IMG/VR virus record: IMGVR_UViG_3300025309_000054
Coordinates: 1 to 23,809 of that record
Source of the DNA: a virus
Strand: one strand, 5' to 3'
Length of the DNA stretch: 23,809 nucleotides
Shown here: positions 10,712-16,344 of the stretch, piece after piece
How the letters are laid out: the number at the start of each line of letters is the position of its first letter
How positions within the stretch are numbered: the stretch's first letter is position 1
Made by a program: the position numbers and the translations under genes
Notes under the pieces: model-generated
Database searches by the model: none
The model's input: the letters and a program-made list of their open reading frames with translations, nothing else
What the model was told of the DNA's origin: nothing

Positions 10712-11200
10712 ATGAAACCTGAAATTGGGGATAAGGTTCGGGTAGATGATTGGTCGGGTCAGCACGAAGGGGTCGTGTTCAGGCTCCCGACAGAAACCGT
10801 TCCGGAATACTATGTGGGTCGTGAGACTGGCTCTGTGATCTATACCAAAGAAGACAAAATCACAGTCCTTTTCAGGCCTCGTTACGAGTACGTCAACCAG
10901 AATCCGTTCAAGGTTGGCGACCTGGTGACTTGGTATGGCGAGAGGTGCTTGGTGGTTGGGCAGGTGGATGAGGGTGAGTGGAACTACCGAGTTTCTCGGC
11001 TGAACTACGAAGGGGATTTAACCTCTGTAAGGGAGCAGGATCTTACGCTGGTTCACGCCGCAGGGCATCCGGAGGAGAAGGTTTCGGTTCAGGACGTTGA
11101 GCCTGAAGGTTGGTACGGGTACCCGGATGAGGTGCCTGTGGAAGAACCCAGCAAGCCCTTCAATTTTGAGGAGGTGTACGATGAGCCAATCCCATTTTAA
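10712..11200 (+). CDS. SH3-like repeat protein
   Basis: This 162-residue protein begins MKPEIGDKVRVDDWSGQHEGVV, right after the TAG of the previous gene. Two SH3-like modules are visible (residues 4-60, and 68-115 from FKVGDLVTWYGERCLVVGQV). An acidic, Pro/Glu-rich tail follows (about 118-162, DEVPVEEPSKPFNFEEVYDE). It shares its module pattern with the preceding gene and with the N-terminus of the gene at 11559 (VKVGDRVWD). It overlaps the next gene by 20 bp. The function is unknown. Confidence 0.7.
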   Translation: MKPEIGDKVRVDDWSGQHEGVVFRLPTETVPEYYVGRETGSVIYTKEDKITVLFRPRYEYVNQNPFKVGDLVTWYGERCLVVGQVDEGEWNYRVSRLNYEGDLTSVREQDLTLVHAAGHPEEKVSVQDVEPEGWYGYPDEVPVEEPSKPFNFEEVYDEPIPF

Positions 11201-11384
11201 CCTGCTTCCCTGCCCCTTCTGCGGCTCTCCTGCAGAACTGGATGTGATGGAAGACCACCACGGCGAGTACTTTAACTTGGGTTGCTTGGACAATGGATGC
11301 CCCGCTCGCTGGATCTACTACACGACCGCCTCTGAGGATATCTCGGTCGAAGAAGCAGTTGCAAAATGGAACGGGAGGGTTTGA
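11181..11384 (+). CDS. Lar-like restriction alleviation family protein
   Basis: The start is placed at 11181 (MSQSHFNLLPCPFCGSPAEL) because GAGGAGG lies six bases upstream, giving 67 residues. The LLPCPFCGSPA motif (C11, C14), a second pair C35/C40 and the closing VEEAVAKWNGRV are the hallmarks of the Lar-type zinc-ribbon family (PF14354), usual length 55-90. The Rac prophage Lar protein reduces cleavage by type I restriction in E. coli; most phage members are untested. It sits beside a methyltransferase-like gene in the same operon, which is consistent with anti-restriction. It overlaps neighbours on both sides. Confidence 0.75.
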   Translation: MSQSHFNLLPCPFCGSPAELDVMEDHHGEYFNLGCLDNGCPARWIYYTTASEDISVEEAVAKWNGRV

Positions 11385-11566
11385 TGAGCGGAGACAGATT
11401 TTGCAACTGCGACTTCACCATCTCCCGCCTACAGGCCCAACTGGAGCTGGCTCACAAACGCGAGTCAGAGCTTGAGGAGTTGCTGAGGGAGGCCAAGGAA
11501 TTAGCAGAAACCTACCGCGTTTTTACGCGGAGAACAATTCAGACAAAAGGAGCAGAAAATGTTTAG
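11384..11566 (+). CDS. Small coiled-coil protein
   Basis: The ATG at 11384 overlaps the previous TGA (TGATG), and GGAGG lies nine bases upstream. The 60-residue product has a short CNC head (residues 7-9) and a long charged helix (TISRLQAQLELAHKRESELE, then EELLREAKELAETYRVF), probably a coiled coil. It resembles the protein from 9359 in plan. Half of a B-box (AATTCAGAC, about 11535) lies inside its end. The function is unknown. Confidence 0.7.
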   Translation: MSGDRFCNCDFTISRLQAQLELAHKRESELEELLREAKELAETYRVFTRRTIQTKGAENV

Positions 11567-11984
11567 AGATGTGAAAGTAGGAGATCGAGTTTGGGATATC
11601 AGATTTGGGTGGGGCACAGTGAGGCACGTAAGTCCTCTTGGGTTCTTCCCTCTTCATGTAGAAATGGACCTTCGTGACGAAGGCGAGGCTATTTTTGAGG
11701 AGTACACTTGGGAGGGCTACGTGATCCCGCAGCCACTCAACCCAACCCTCTTCTGGGACGAGATCGTAATCAAGGCGCCTGAGAAGCCTGTGAGGTTGGT
11801 CGAGAGAACGTTTGAGGGTTGGGTGAATTTGTATGAGGTAGGCGACCCCTGTTTCCATAGTACCAAGAATGGAGCGGACCTTGCTGATTCTGGCAGGCTG
11901 GGTGTGTTCAGTGTGTCCTTGGTAATCAAAGAAGTGCCTGAATGTGTTGCCCTGTGTCTGGAGGGCTTCAATGAACTCGCGTAA
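11559..11984 (+). CDS. Conserved phage protein of unknown function
   Basis: This 141-residue protein begins MFRDVKVGDRVWDIRFGWGTV, and LFWDEIVI occurs at about residues 65-72. The combination VGDxVWxIRxGWGTV ... LFWDE is familiar from small phage proteins of unknown function. It is beta-rich at the N-terminus, like an SH3 barrel. AAGGAG lies eight bases before the ATG, inside the preceding gene. It overlaps the following gene by 14 bp. Confidence 0.75.
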   Translation: MFRDVKVGDRVWDIRFGWGTVRHVSPLGFFPLHVEMDLRDEGEAIFEEYTWEGYVIPQPLNPTLFWDEIVIKAPEKPVRLVERTFEGWVNLYEVGDPCFHSTKNGADLADSGRLGVFSVSLVIKEVPECVALCLEGFNELA

Positions 11985-12423
11985 CATCGCAAAATGTGCC
12001 ATCTGCTGCGACATCATCGAGTCCACGTACCGCCACCATTTTATTACCTGCAAGTGTGGCGCGATCAGCCTGGATGGTGGAGATGATTATCAGAGAGGTG
12101 TAGGTGAGCCGAAGGATTTCCTTCAGCTTAGCGAAGAAGAAATCGCTGCGTGGGATTCGGTGCCTACTGGAAGGCTGGAGGATTGGGCTTACGTGGGTGG
12201 AGTCATCTACGGGGCCGTCTTCGACGACAAGCTGAAGCGTTTTCGTGATGGAACCGAGATCCACACTTCCTCGGTGGCATCACCCGCGAAGGACCGGAAG
12301 GAGGGGAAGGTGATCCAGACCAGAGGTAGCACCTATTTACTAGGCAAAAAGTTCGAGCCGAGGAAGGATTGGACTGCTGAGGTCGTGGAGGTAGCGGCTG
12401 AGGTTGGAGTTGGTGCGTTTTAA
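11971..12423 (+). CDS. Zinc-binding phage protein (DUF7695-like N-terminus)
   Basis: I start this 150-residue protein at 11971 (MNSRNIAKCAICCDIIESTY), with GGAGGG six bases upstream. The N-terminal 45 residues, KCAICCDIIES...HHFITCKCGAISLDGGDDYQR (C9, C12, C27, C29), match my memory of the DUF7695 zinc-ribbon pattern. A separate C-terminal part follows (about 85-150, KVIQTRGSTYLLGKKFEPRKDW). It is the last gene of the rightward accessory operon, followed by a strong two-way terminator. The activity is unknown. Confidence 0.7.
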   Translation: MNSRNIAKCAICCDIIESTYRHHFITCKCGAISLDGGDDYQRGVGEPKDFLQLSEEEIAAWDSVPTGRLEDWAYVGGVIYGAVFDDKLKRFRDGTEIHTSSVASPAKDRKEGKVIQTRGSTYLLGKKFEPRKDWTAEVVEVAAEVGVGAF

Positions 12424-12427
12424 ATCA

Positions 12428-12458
12428 AAGCCCTTGGGTCTTCCCAAGGGCTTTTCGT
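12428..12458. terminator. Bidirectional terminator
   Basis: AAGCCCTTGGG (12428-12438), TCTT loop, then its exact complement (12443-12453), flanked by A-rich and T-rich sides. It separates the rightward accessory operon from the leftward integrase gene and can serve both. Confidence 0.9.
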
Positions 12459-13697
12459 TTATTCAAATTGCTCCCCAAATTTATCTGCGTCCTTCCTCTT
12501 TTGCTCCCTATCGACGAACGCATATTTCCTCGACATGTTGATGTCGCTGTGATCGAGGAAATCTGCGGTCTTCCTGATGTCCTGCGTAGCTTGGTAGTAG
12601 AAGGTCCCGGCTGAGTGCTTGGTGTCGTGGAAGCGCTTGTCTTCGAGCCCTGCTTCCTTTTTGACCTTCTGGAAAATGTTGTCCCAGTAGGATCTGGAGA
12701 TGGGCACTTCCGGAGTCTCACCGCAGAAGAGCCAAGGGCTTTCCTGCTCCTTCTTGGTTAGCCCCTCTAGGTAGGAATCCAGCAGGCTCCTGAGCTTTGG
12801 GATCATGTCCAGATAATGTGTGTAGTCGCCCTGCTTCCTTTTGCTTGCTGGGATGGATACGAGATTTTCCTGGAGGTTCAGGTATTCCTTTTTTAATGAG
12901 CATATGGTTTTCCTCCTGAGCCCACCGAACGCGCCCATCCCTATAATGAGTGGAGCCCTCTTGTCTACCAGCTCCGCTGCTTCCAGAAGCCTATTCAATT
13001 CACCCACCGTGTAAAATTTATCCTCCCTGGAATCGTTCTCGGGCCAAGCAGGTACCACCTGAAGCTGATTGTATTCGAGGTACCGCGTGTTGTCTGGAGC
13101 TACGATCTTGGATTTCACGAAGCAGTTGATCATGTTGATGAGGGTGGTCCTGGCCCGGTTCACAGTCGAGTTCGAGTGACCTAGATCATCCCGGCAGTAG
13201 ACCATGTATGCTTGGAGGTGCTGCGGGAGTAGATCCTGAATGAAAACTGGGAGCCGGTCTGATAACTGGCGTGGCAAGGGCTTGTCGGTCTTCCAGGAGA
13301 ACTCTCGGAAGAAGGGAGTCAGGTTTCGGTCTAGGCGTTGGAGGTAGAAGGCTCGTGTGTCGGCGTTGGAGAGCCCTTCGAGGTGGGTTTTGTAAAGCTC
13401 TGCGGCTCGATCCCAGGTCAATTTTTCCCGCTTCTGGTTCAGCTTGAAGCGGTCGTCCACGATCTGACCCAGGACCTGGTTAAGCCGATCCTCGGCTTGT
13501 TTCTTGTGGATGCTGATCTGCTCCGCGATCTGCTTCCCATCGAAGGAGTAGGAGATGCTCCAGAATTTATCAGCCTCGTTTGTGGTGCTTCCACACTTTT
13601 TGCACGGAGGCATCTTCTTGGGAGGATCGGTGAAGCGCTTCCTGGCCCCACACTCGTAGCATCGGACCACCTTGAAAATCGAACCCTTTTCTCGCAT
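12459..13697 (-). CDS. int: Tyrosine recombinase (phage integrase)
   Basis: This 412-residue protein has an N-terminal zinc ribbon (C13-x2-C16 and C32-x2-C35), an arm/core-binding part (about 90-215) and a C-terminal catalytic domain. Visible residues are R261 (GGLRRKTI), the beta-hairpin lysine region SKRKQG (285-290), H357 (FHDTKHSAG), H383 (FLDHSD) and nucleophile Y392 (SRKYAF). The second catalytic arginine of the usual HxxR is lysine here (K360). It would integrate and, with a directionality factor, excise the phage. It has its own promoter with a B-box in the spacer (13718-13746), so it is probably repressed by the same regulator as the 6707 promoter. AAGGAGG lies upstream of the ATG. 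The attP candidate is 330 bp upstream. Confidence 0.92.
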   Translation of the reverse strand: MREKGSIFKVVRCYECGARKRFTDPPKKMPPCKKCGSTTNEADKFWSISYSFDGKQIAEQISIHKKQAEDRLNQVLGQIVDDRFKLNQKREKLTWDRAAELYKTHLEGLSNADTRAFYLQRLDRNLTPFFREFSWKTDKPLPRQLSDRLPVFIQDLLPQHLQAYMVYCRDDLGHSNSTVNRARTTLINMINCFVKSKIVAPDNTRYLEYNQLQVVPAWPENDSREDKFYTVGELNRLLEAAELVDKRAPLIIGMGAFGGLRRKTICSLKKEYLNLQENLVSIPASKRKQGDYTHYLDMIPKLRSLLDSYLEGLTKKEQESPWLFCGETPEVPISRSYWDNIFQKVKKEAGLEDKRFHDTKHSAGTFYYQATQDIRKTADFLDHSDINMSRKYAFVDREQKRKDADKFGEQFE

Positions 13698-13717
13698 GAG
13701 CTTTCCTCCTTGGTCAG

Positions 13718-13746
13718 AATATAATTCAGACGTGAATGGAAGTCAA
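13718..13746 (-). promoter_or_regulatory. Integrase promoter with embedded B-box
   Basis: On the minus strand TTGACT (13741-13746), 17 bases, TATATT (13718-13723). The spacer is occupied by the B-box ATTCAGACGTGAAT (13724-13737), exactly as in the promoter at 6707. Confidence 0.85.
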
Positions 13747-13838
13747 GCCCTTCGCTGCAATATTTGAGCAATAATTGAAATTTCCTGACTCTTCCCGATT
13801 AGGGCTAAGTGGTGGGATTTGGTAATTTTATTTTATGT

Positions 13839-13849
13839 ATTAGGTAGTT
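13839..13849. repeat. Candidate integrase arm site, copy 1
   Basis: ATTAGGTAGTT recurs at 13904-13914. A related inverted form (AACTACTTAC, 14072-14081) lies on the other side of the tRNA fragment. Direct and inverted short repeats flanking a core are typical of attP arms. Confidence 0.4.
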
Positions 13850-13853
13850 ATAA

Positions 13854-13867
13854 ATTCAGACGTGATT
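13854..13867. promoter_or_regulatory. B-box variant in attP region
   Basis: ATTCAGACGTGATT has one mismatch from the integrase-promoter B-box. No promoter is obvious next to it. Confidence 0.5.
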
Positions 13868-13903
13868 TTAAATGCTGGATGTGATTTAAGGAAGTCTTTA
13901 TGG

Positions 13904-13914
13904 ATTAGGTAGTT
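13904..13914. repeat. Candidate integrase arm site, copy 2
   Basis: Exact second copy of ATTAGGTAGTT, 65 bp from the first, in a non-coding AT-rich region between integrase and the tRNA fragment. Confidence 0.4.
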
Positions 13915-14018
13915 GTGAGATTTGAGGCTTTTTAGTTGATATAGCAAAGGCCCTCTTGGTTAAGGAGAGCCTAGTTATAACTAGCTGATTCTATTGTACA
14001 AATAGGTGCATGCAAATA

Positions 14019-14032
14019 ATTCACTTGTGAGT
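14019..14032. promoter_or_regulatory. B-box-like site across the tRNA breakpoint
   Basis: ATTCACTTGTGAGT fits the B-box palindrome (TTCAC-N2-GTGA) with one outer mismatch. It straddles the point where tRNA similarity stops (14029). Confidence 0.4.
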
Positions 14033-14067
14033 CAGAGTCCGTTGCCTTACCGCTTGGCGACACCCCA
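14029..14067 (-). tRNA. 5' half of tRNA-Gln(CUG), candidate attP core
   Basis: Read on the minus strand, the 39 bases from 14067 to 14029 are the 5' half of a tRNA-Gln. They comprise the acceptor strand TGGGGTG, D arm GCC-AAGCGGTAA-GGC, anticodon 5' strand ACGGA, loop CTCTGAC (anticodon CTG) and the first two bases (TC) of the 3' anticodon strand. After that the sequence diverges (ACAAGTGA instead of an expected CGT), and no T arm or 3' acceptor half is present downstream. Identity ending in the anticodon stem beside an integrase gene fits a phage attachment site in a host tRNA-Gln gene. It is not a functional tRNA as it stands. Confidence 0.75.
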
Positions 14068-14085
14068 ATTTCAACTACTTACGAG

Positions 14086-14115
14086 ATTTTATTTTCCTTA
14101 GCAATAGTCTGTCAA
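14086..14115 (-). promoter_or_regulatory. Promoter in front of the tRNA fragment
   Basis: On the minus strand TTGACA (14110-14115) is followed after 18 bases by TAAAAT (14086-14091), 18 bases before the tRNA 5' end. The phage thus carries a promoter that could drive a tRNA rebuilt by integration. It has no B-box. Confidence 0.65.
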
Positions 14116-14123
14116 TTTTTGAA
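14101..14123. repeat. 23-bp near-repeat, copy 1
   Basis: Begins GCAATAGTCTGTCAATTTTT and matches 14563-14585 at about 19 of 23 positions. It overlaps the -35 of the tRNA promoter and may be an excisionase or integrase binding site. Confidence 0.45.
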
Positions 14124-14141
14124 TCCGGAATGCTGCTAAAG

Positions 14142-14187
14142 AAAATGCCCTGTCTCGCGTCAGGTGGACCGCAAGATAGGGCATTTT
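14142..14187 (-). terminator. Terminator of excisionase-like gene
   Basis: AAAATGCCCT (14142-14151) pairs with AGGGCATTTT (14178-14187), with a second inner helix (TCTCGCG/CGCAAGA, one mismatch). On the minus strand it is followed by TTTTCTTT, right after the stop at 14193. It could work in both directions. Confidence 0.8.
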
Positions 14188-14192
14188 GAAAT

Positions 14193-14546
14193 TCAAGTCA
14201 ACATTCTTTTTCGTCTTTTTTTGGGCTGAGGATCTTGTTTGGAAACTTGGTGGAGCGCCTTGATTTCGTCGAGGAGGATTGAGGGGTCGATCTGCCACCT
14301 ACCTTTAGGCCCAGTCTTCCAGCCTGTAAGTTCGCCAAGTTCCAGCTTTCCCTTCAGCCATCTGTCGGACTTGTTGATTTTGATTGAGGCTTGTTTGAGG
14401 CCGATCAGGAGAGGCTCTGGTCGATTTGGGCTAAGCGCTTCGATGGCCGCTTGGAGAATTTTTAATGTCGCGGCATGGACCTCGGCTTGGGCCTGGAGAA
14501 GCCTGAGTAACGATGCTGGGTCCGTGGAAATGGCTTGGGTCTGCAC
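14193..14546 (-). CDS. Excisionase-like / HTH DNA-binding protein (GTG start)
   Basis: This 117-residue protein starts at GTG with GGAGGG ten bases upstream. An N-terminal helical part (ASLLRLLQAQAEVHAATLKI) may form a dimer. A winged-helix-like DNA-binding part follows (about 46-90, LLIGLKQASIKINKSDRWLK then GELTGWKTGPKGRWQIDPS). The last 10 residues are basic (PKKRRKRMLT). Position next to attP and integrase, and the small MerR/Xis-like domain, suggest a directionality factor or a small regulator. Copy 2 of the 23-bp repeat lies just in front of the gene. It is not a classic repressor by sequence. The Xis role is inference. Confidence 0.6.
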   Translation of the reverse strand: MQTQAISTDPASLLRLLQAQAEVHAATLKILQAAIEALSPNRPEPLLIGLKQASIKINKSDRWLKGKLELGELTGWKTGPKGRWQIDPSILLDEIKALHQVSKQDPQPKKRRKRMLT

Positions 14547-14562
14547 TGGGAAACGCCCTCCT

Positions 14563-14585
14563 GCAATAGTCTTGCAATTATTGAA
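14563..14585. repeat. 23-bp near-repeat, copy 2
   Basis: Begins GCAATAGTCTTGCAATTATT and lies directly upstream of the ribosome binding site of the excisionase-like gene. It is a direct repeat of 14101-14123. Confidence 0.45.
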
Positions 14586-14607
14586 CTGGATTTCGAAATG
14601 ATTCTAC

Positions 14608-14760
14608 CTACTTCCAAGGCCACTTGAATATCGGGGTCGAATAATTCTCCCTGAAAAACTTCCACGAGGCGAAGTGCGACCGGCAGCAAAAGTGCAGGCC
14701 GTACTTCTTGGAGTAGATCCCCTTGTGGCTGAATTCTGAGTGACACCAGGCGCAGGTCAT
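14608..14760 (-). CDS. Small zinc-finger-like protein
   Basis: This 50-residue protein begins MTCAWCHSEFSHKGIYSKKY. AGGAG lies eight bases before the ATG. C3-x2-C6 and C25-C26 with nearby histidines (CHSEFSHK, FCCRSH) suggest a treble-clef zinc finger, rounded off by an aromatic basic tail (SWKFFRENYSTPIFKWPWK). It is probably nucleic-acid binding. It is the third of three Cys-rich genes transcribed leftward from the promoter at 15218-15246. No family is recognised. Confidence 0.65.
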   Translation of the reverse strand: MTCAWCHSEFSHKGIYSKKYGLHFCCRSHFASWKFFRENYSTPIFKWPWK

Positions 14761-14781
14761 TTTCGGTCTCCTGAGTTGATC

Positions 14782-14955
14782 CTACTCCTGACCTTCGTAA
14801 GTAACAAGTTGGAAGCATCTTTTCGGATTCCTAATACAGGTAACGTCGGGAGTCTCTGCAACGCACTCAGATTGCGACCTACAGAAGTAGCAGCAGGTCT
14901 GATTCTCCTTGAAAGGGTCGTAGGGACAACATGTGGATTTGCATCTGGCGATCAT
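14782..14955 (-). CDS. Cys-rich small protein
   Basis: The 57-residue protein has nine cysteines (5, 9, 10, 21, 22, 25, 31, 40, 47). GGAGGTGGGAG lies just before the ATG, which overlaps the TGA of the upstream gene (ATGA). There is no signal peptide, so metal binding is more likely than disulfides. The pattern C-x3-CC-x10-CC-x2-C is not one I recognise. It is co-transcribed with its neighbours. Confidence 0.65.
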   Translation of the reverse strand: MIARCKSTCCPYDPFKENQTCCYFCRSQSECVAETPDVTCIRNPKRCFQLVTYEGQE

Positions 14956-15134
14956 CTCCCACCTCCGTACAAATCCTTAGCCCACCCAGAGCCCTTCAAG
15001 ACAAATGAAGGCGAAGCTACGGTTCGGTGCATCGGATGACCACATTCACAAAGCTGAATTCCCGGTGAGTTGAAGGCCTCCCGGACCTCCCTTGATTTTT
15101 CACATTTGCTGCATTTGTACTCGTACAGAGGCAT
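14952..15134 (-). CDS. FmdB-type zinc-ribbon protein
   Basis: This 60-residue protein begins MPLYEYKCSKCEKSREVREA with C8-x2-C11 and C29-x-C31, followed by HRTVASPSFVLKGSGWAKDLY. The MPxYEYxCxxC start and the SFVLKGSGW-x3-LY end are characteristic of the FmdB/Zn-ribbon_8 family (PF09723), whose members are 60-110 residues and of poorly defined regulatory role. AGGAG lies nine bases before the ATG and a B-box (15150-15163) sits directly in front of it. It is the first gene after the leftward promoter at 15218-15246. Confidence 0.8.
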   Translation of the reverse strand: MPLYEYKCSKCEKSREVREAFNSPGIQLCECGHPMHRTVASPSFVLKGSGWAKDLYGGGR

Positions 15135-15149
15135 TTTAGAAAATCTCCT

Positions 15150-15163
15150 ATTCGGATATGAAT
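15150..15163. promoter_or_regulatory. B-box before leftward ribosome binding site
   Basis: ATTCGGATATGAAT, two mismatches from consensus, lies in the leader of the leftward transcript, directly before AGGAG of the FmdB-type gene. Confidence 0.65.
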
Positions 15164-15217
15164 TGATTGGGTAAAACGAAAGGCCCCGCTAAAGCCCCTT
15201 TTCACCTTTTGACGAGG

Positions 15218-15246
15218 ATGTTACGTCAGGTCGGGCTCGGTGTCAA
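15218..15246 (-). promoter_or_regulatory. Leftward promoter (divergent pair)
   Basis: On the minus strand TTGACA (15241-15246), 17 bases, TAACAT (15218-15223). It drives the three Cys-rich genes and possibly the excisionase-like gene. Confidence 0.8.
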
Positions 15247-15253
15247 GAAAATA

Positions 15254-15267
15254 ATTCATATCTGAAT
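15254..15267. promoter_or_regulatory. Shared B-box between divergent promoters
   Basis: ATTCATATCTGAAT lies seven bases upstream of the leftward -35 and ten bases upstream of the rightward -35, about 50 bp from both predicted start points. Confidence 0.8.
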
Positions 15268-15277
15268 AAAAATTCAC

Positions 15278-15305
15278 TTGACAAATGACGAAAGTGTGAT
15301 ACAAT
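15278..15305 (+). promoter_or_regulatory. Rightward promoter of the structural region
   Basis: TTGACA (15278-15283), 16 bases, TACAAT (15300-15305). The transcript would start near 15312 with a 6-bp hairpin TGAGGG-AGTGTA-CCCTCA (15312-15329). Confidence 0.85.
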
Positions 15306-15332
15306 TTTTAATGAGGGAGTGTACCCTCAACA

Positions 15333-15346
15333 ATTCAGATGTGAAT
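15333..15346. promoter_or_regulatory. B-box in leader of structural transcript
   Basis: Exact ATTCAGATGTGAAT, between the leader hairpin and the ribosome binding site of the first gene. It overlaps an ATG at 15345 that I do not take as the start. Confidence 0.8.
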
Positions 15347-15356
15347 GGGAGAACGA

Positions 15357-15746
15357 ATGGGAGATTGGATTGAGATCAAACCGGAGCAAGTAAGGAAGGA
15401 CAACAGCAACCTGTGGCGCATGGAGGGGGAGGGCACCTACATCAATGAGGAGTTAAAGAAATTGAAATTCAAAAAGGTTGAGCCTGAGCACATTGACCGG
15501 CTGAGAAACTGGGTGGCAGTCACTGGCTATGGAATTGCCCATCCTTACGAGGACTTGGATGCTCAATTGGATCTGCAGACTTTTATCGCGAGGCTAACCG
15601 AAGTAGATGCTGAAATTTTTGAACTGTTTCTGGAGAACTACTCGGTCAAGGAAATAGCTGCTGAGGTAAACCGAAATACCAAAACTGTGTACCGCAGGTT
15701 GAGCGGAATTATCGACCAGTACAAGACCTACTACCTGGAGGAATAA
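15357..15746 (+). CDS. HTH protein with sigma region 4-like end
   Basis: I prefer the start at 15357 (MGDWIEIKPEQVRKDNSNLW), 129 residues. GGGAGA lies five bases upstream of it, whereas the in-frame ATG at 15345 lies in the B-box and has no ribosome binding site. The C-terminal part (about 78-125, LTEVDAEIFELFLENYSVKE then IAAEVNRNTKTVYRRLSGII) is a helix-turn-helix of sigma-70 region 4 type. As first gene of the structural transcript, it could be a late-gene regulator or a DNA-binding packaging factor. It does not have sigma region 2, so it is not a full sigma factor. Its TAA overlaps the next ATG. Confidence 0.65.
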   Translation: MGDWIEIKPEQVRKDNSNLWRMEGEGTYINEELKKLKFKKVEPEHIDRLRNWVAVTGYGIAHPYEDLDAQLDLQTFIARLTEVDAEIFELFLENYSVKEIAAEVNRNTKTVYRRLSGIIDQYKTYYLEE

Positions 15747-16261
15747 TGGAAGAAGATAAAATACTTGGCACCAAATCAATCGTACCAAAGGACACCGACG
15801 CTTTCGAATTAGCGGATTTTGAAACACCGCTTTCAACCTCAGCAGTACCAAATGTCTTGTGGAGTATCGAGAAGCATAAAGTTGCTCAACTACTGGCTTT
15901 GTCTGGGCTATCTAAAGCTCAGATCAGTCGAGAAACAAAGGTTCCGCTCGGAGCCATCAAGAAGTGGCAGGAAAGCCAGGAGTTCCGTGACTACGTAAAC
16001 CAGTTAGTCCTCGAATCAGCAAATCTCATGAAGGCCACCCGCCTGCAGATCCTGACCAAAATCCTGAACGCCAGAATTGACGAAGCGGAAAAAACTGACG
16101 ACTACGCCCGCCTATCTAAAGCCGACACGGTAGACATCATCAACGCGATCCGGAAAGAGACGGTCGAGGATGAGGAGAAGAAGGAGTCGAAGTACGTTCA
16201 GATCCTGGAGAAGATGGTTGAACTGACCCACCAACCCAGGACCTTGGAGCTTCCTAAATAA
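15746..16261 (+). CDS. Probable terminase small subunit
   Basis: This 171-residue protein has an acidic start and an HTH-like part at about 43-73 (HKVAQLLALSGLSKAQISRE then TKVPLGAIKKWQESQEF). A long helical oligomerisation region follows (LMKATRLQILTKILNARIDE and KADTVDIINAIRKE), with a short C-terminal tail. Size, HTH plus helical plan, and position before the large terminase fit a small terminase that binds phage DNA and forms the packaging ring. Lysis-type genes and an HNH gene lie between it and terL, which is unusual. A general HTH regulator is the alternative. Confidence 0.6.
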   Translation: MEEDKILGTKSIVPKDTDAFELADFETPLSTSAVPNVLWSIEKHKVAQLLALSGLSKAQISRETKVPLGAIKKWQESQEFRDYVNQLVLESANLMKATRLQILTKILNARIDEAEKTDDYARLSKADTVDIINAIRKETVEDEEKKESKYVQILEKMVELTHQPRTLELPK

Positions 16262-16293
16262 ACTGTCTAAATGAGAATTTAGATAGCCTACCA

Positions 16294-16337
16294 CCCCAAT
16301 AAGGTATTGAGAACAAAATTCAATATCTTTTATGGGG
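16294..16337 (+). promoter_or_regulatory. RNA hairpin covering the ribosome binding site of 16345
   Basis: CCCC (16294-16297), ATAA (16299-16302) and GGTATTG (16303-16309) can pair with CAATATC (16321-16327), TTAT (16330-16333) and GGGG (16334-16337). The last is the only candidate ribosome binding site, seven bases before the ATG. Folding would hide it, so translation of the membrane protein may be delayed or controlled. Confidence 0.5.
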
Positions 16338-16344
16338 TCCTTAA

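Noticed and set aside
14029-14067. Functional tRNA with an intron
   Set aside because: No matching 3' half (T arm, acceptor strand) is found within several hundred bases downstream on that strand.
15179-15210. Terminator at the GGCCCCGC...GCCCC tract
   Set aside because: The two C-rich parts are direct, not inverted, so no stable stem forms.
15345-15356. Start at ATG 15345 for the HTH gene
   Set aside because: This ATG lies in the B-box without a ribosome binding site; 15357 has GGGAGA in front.
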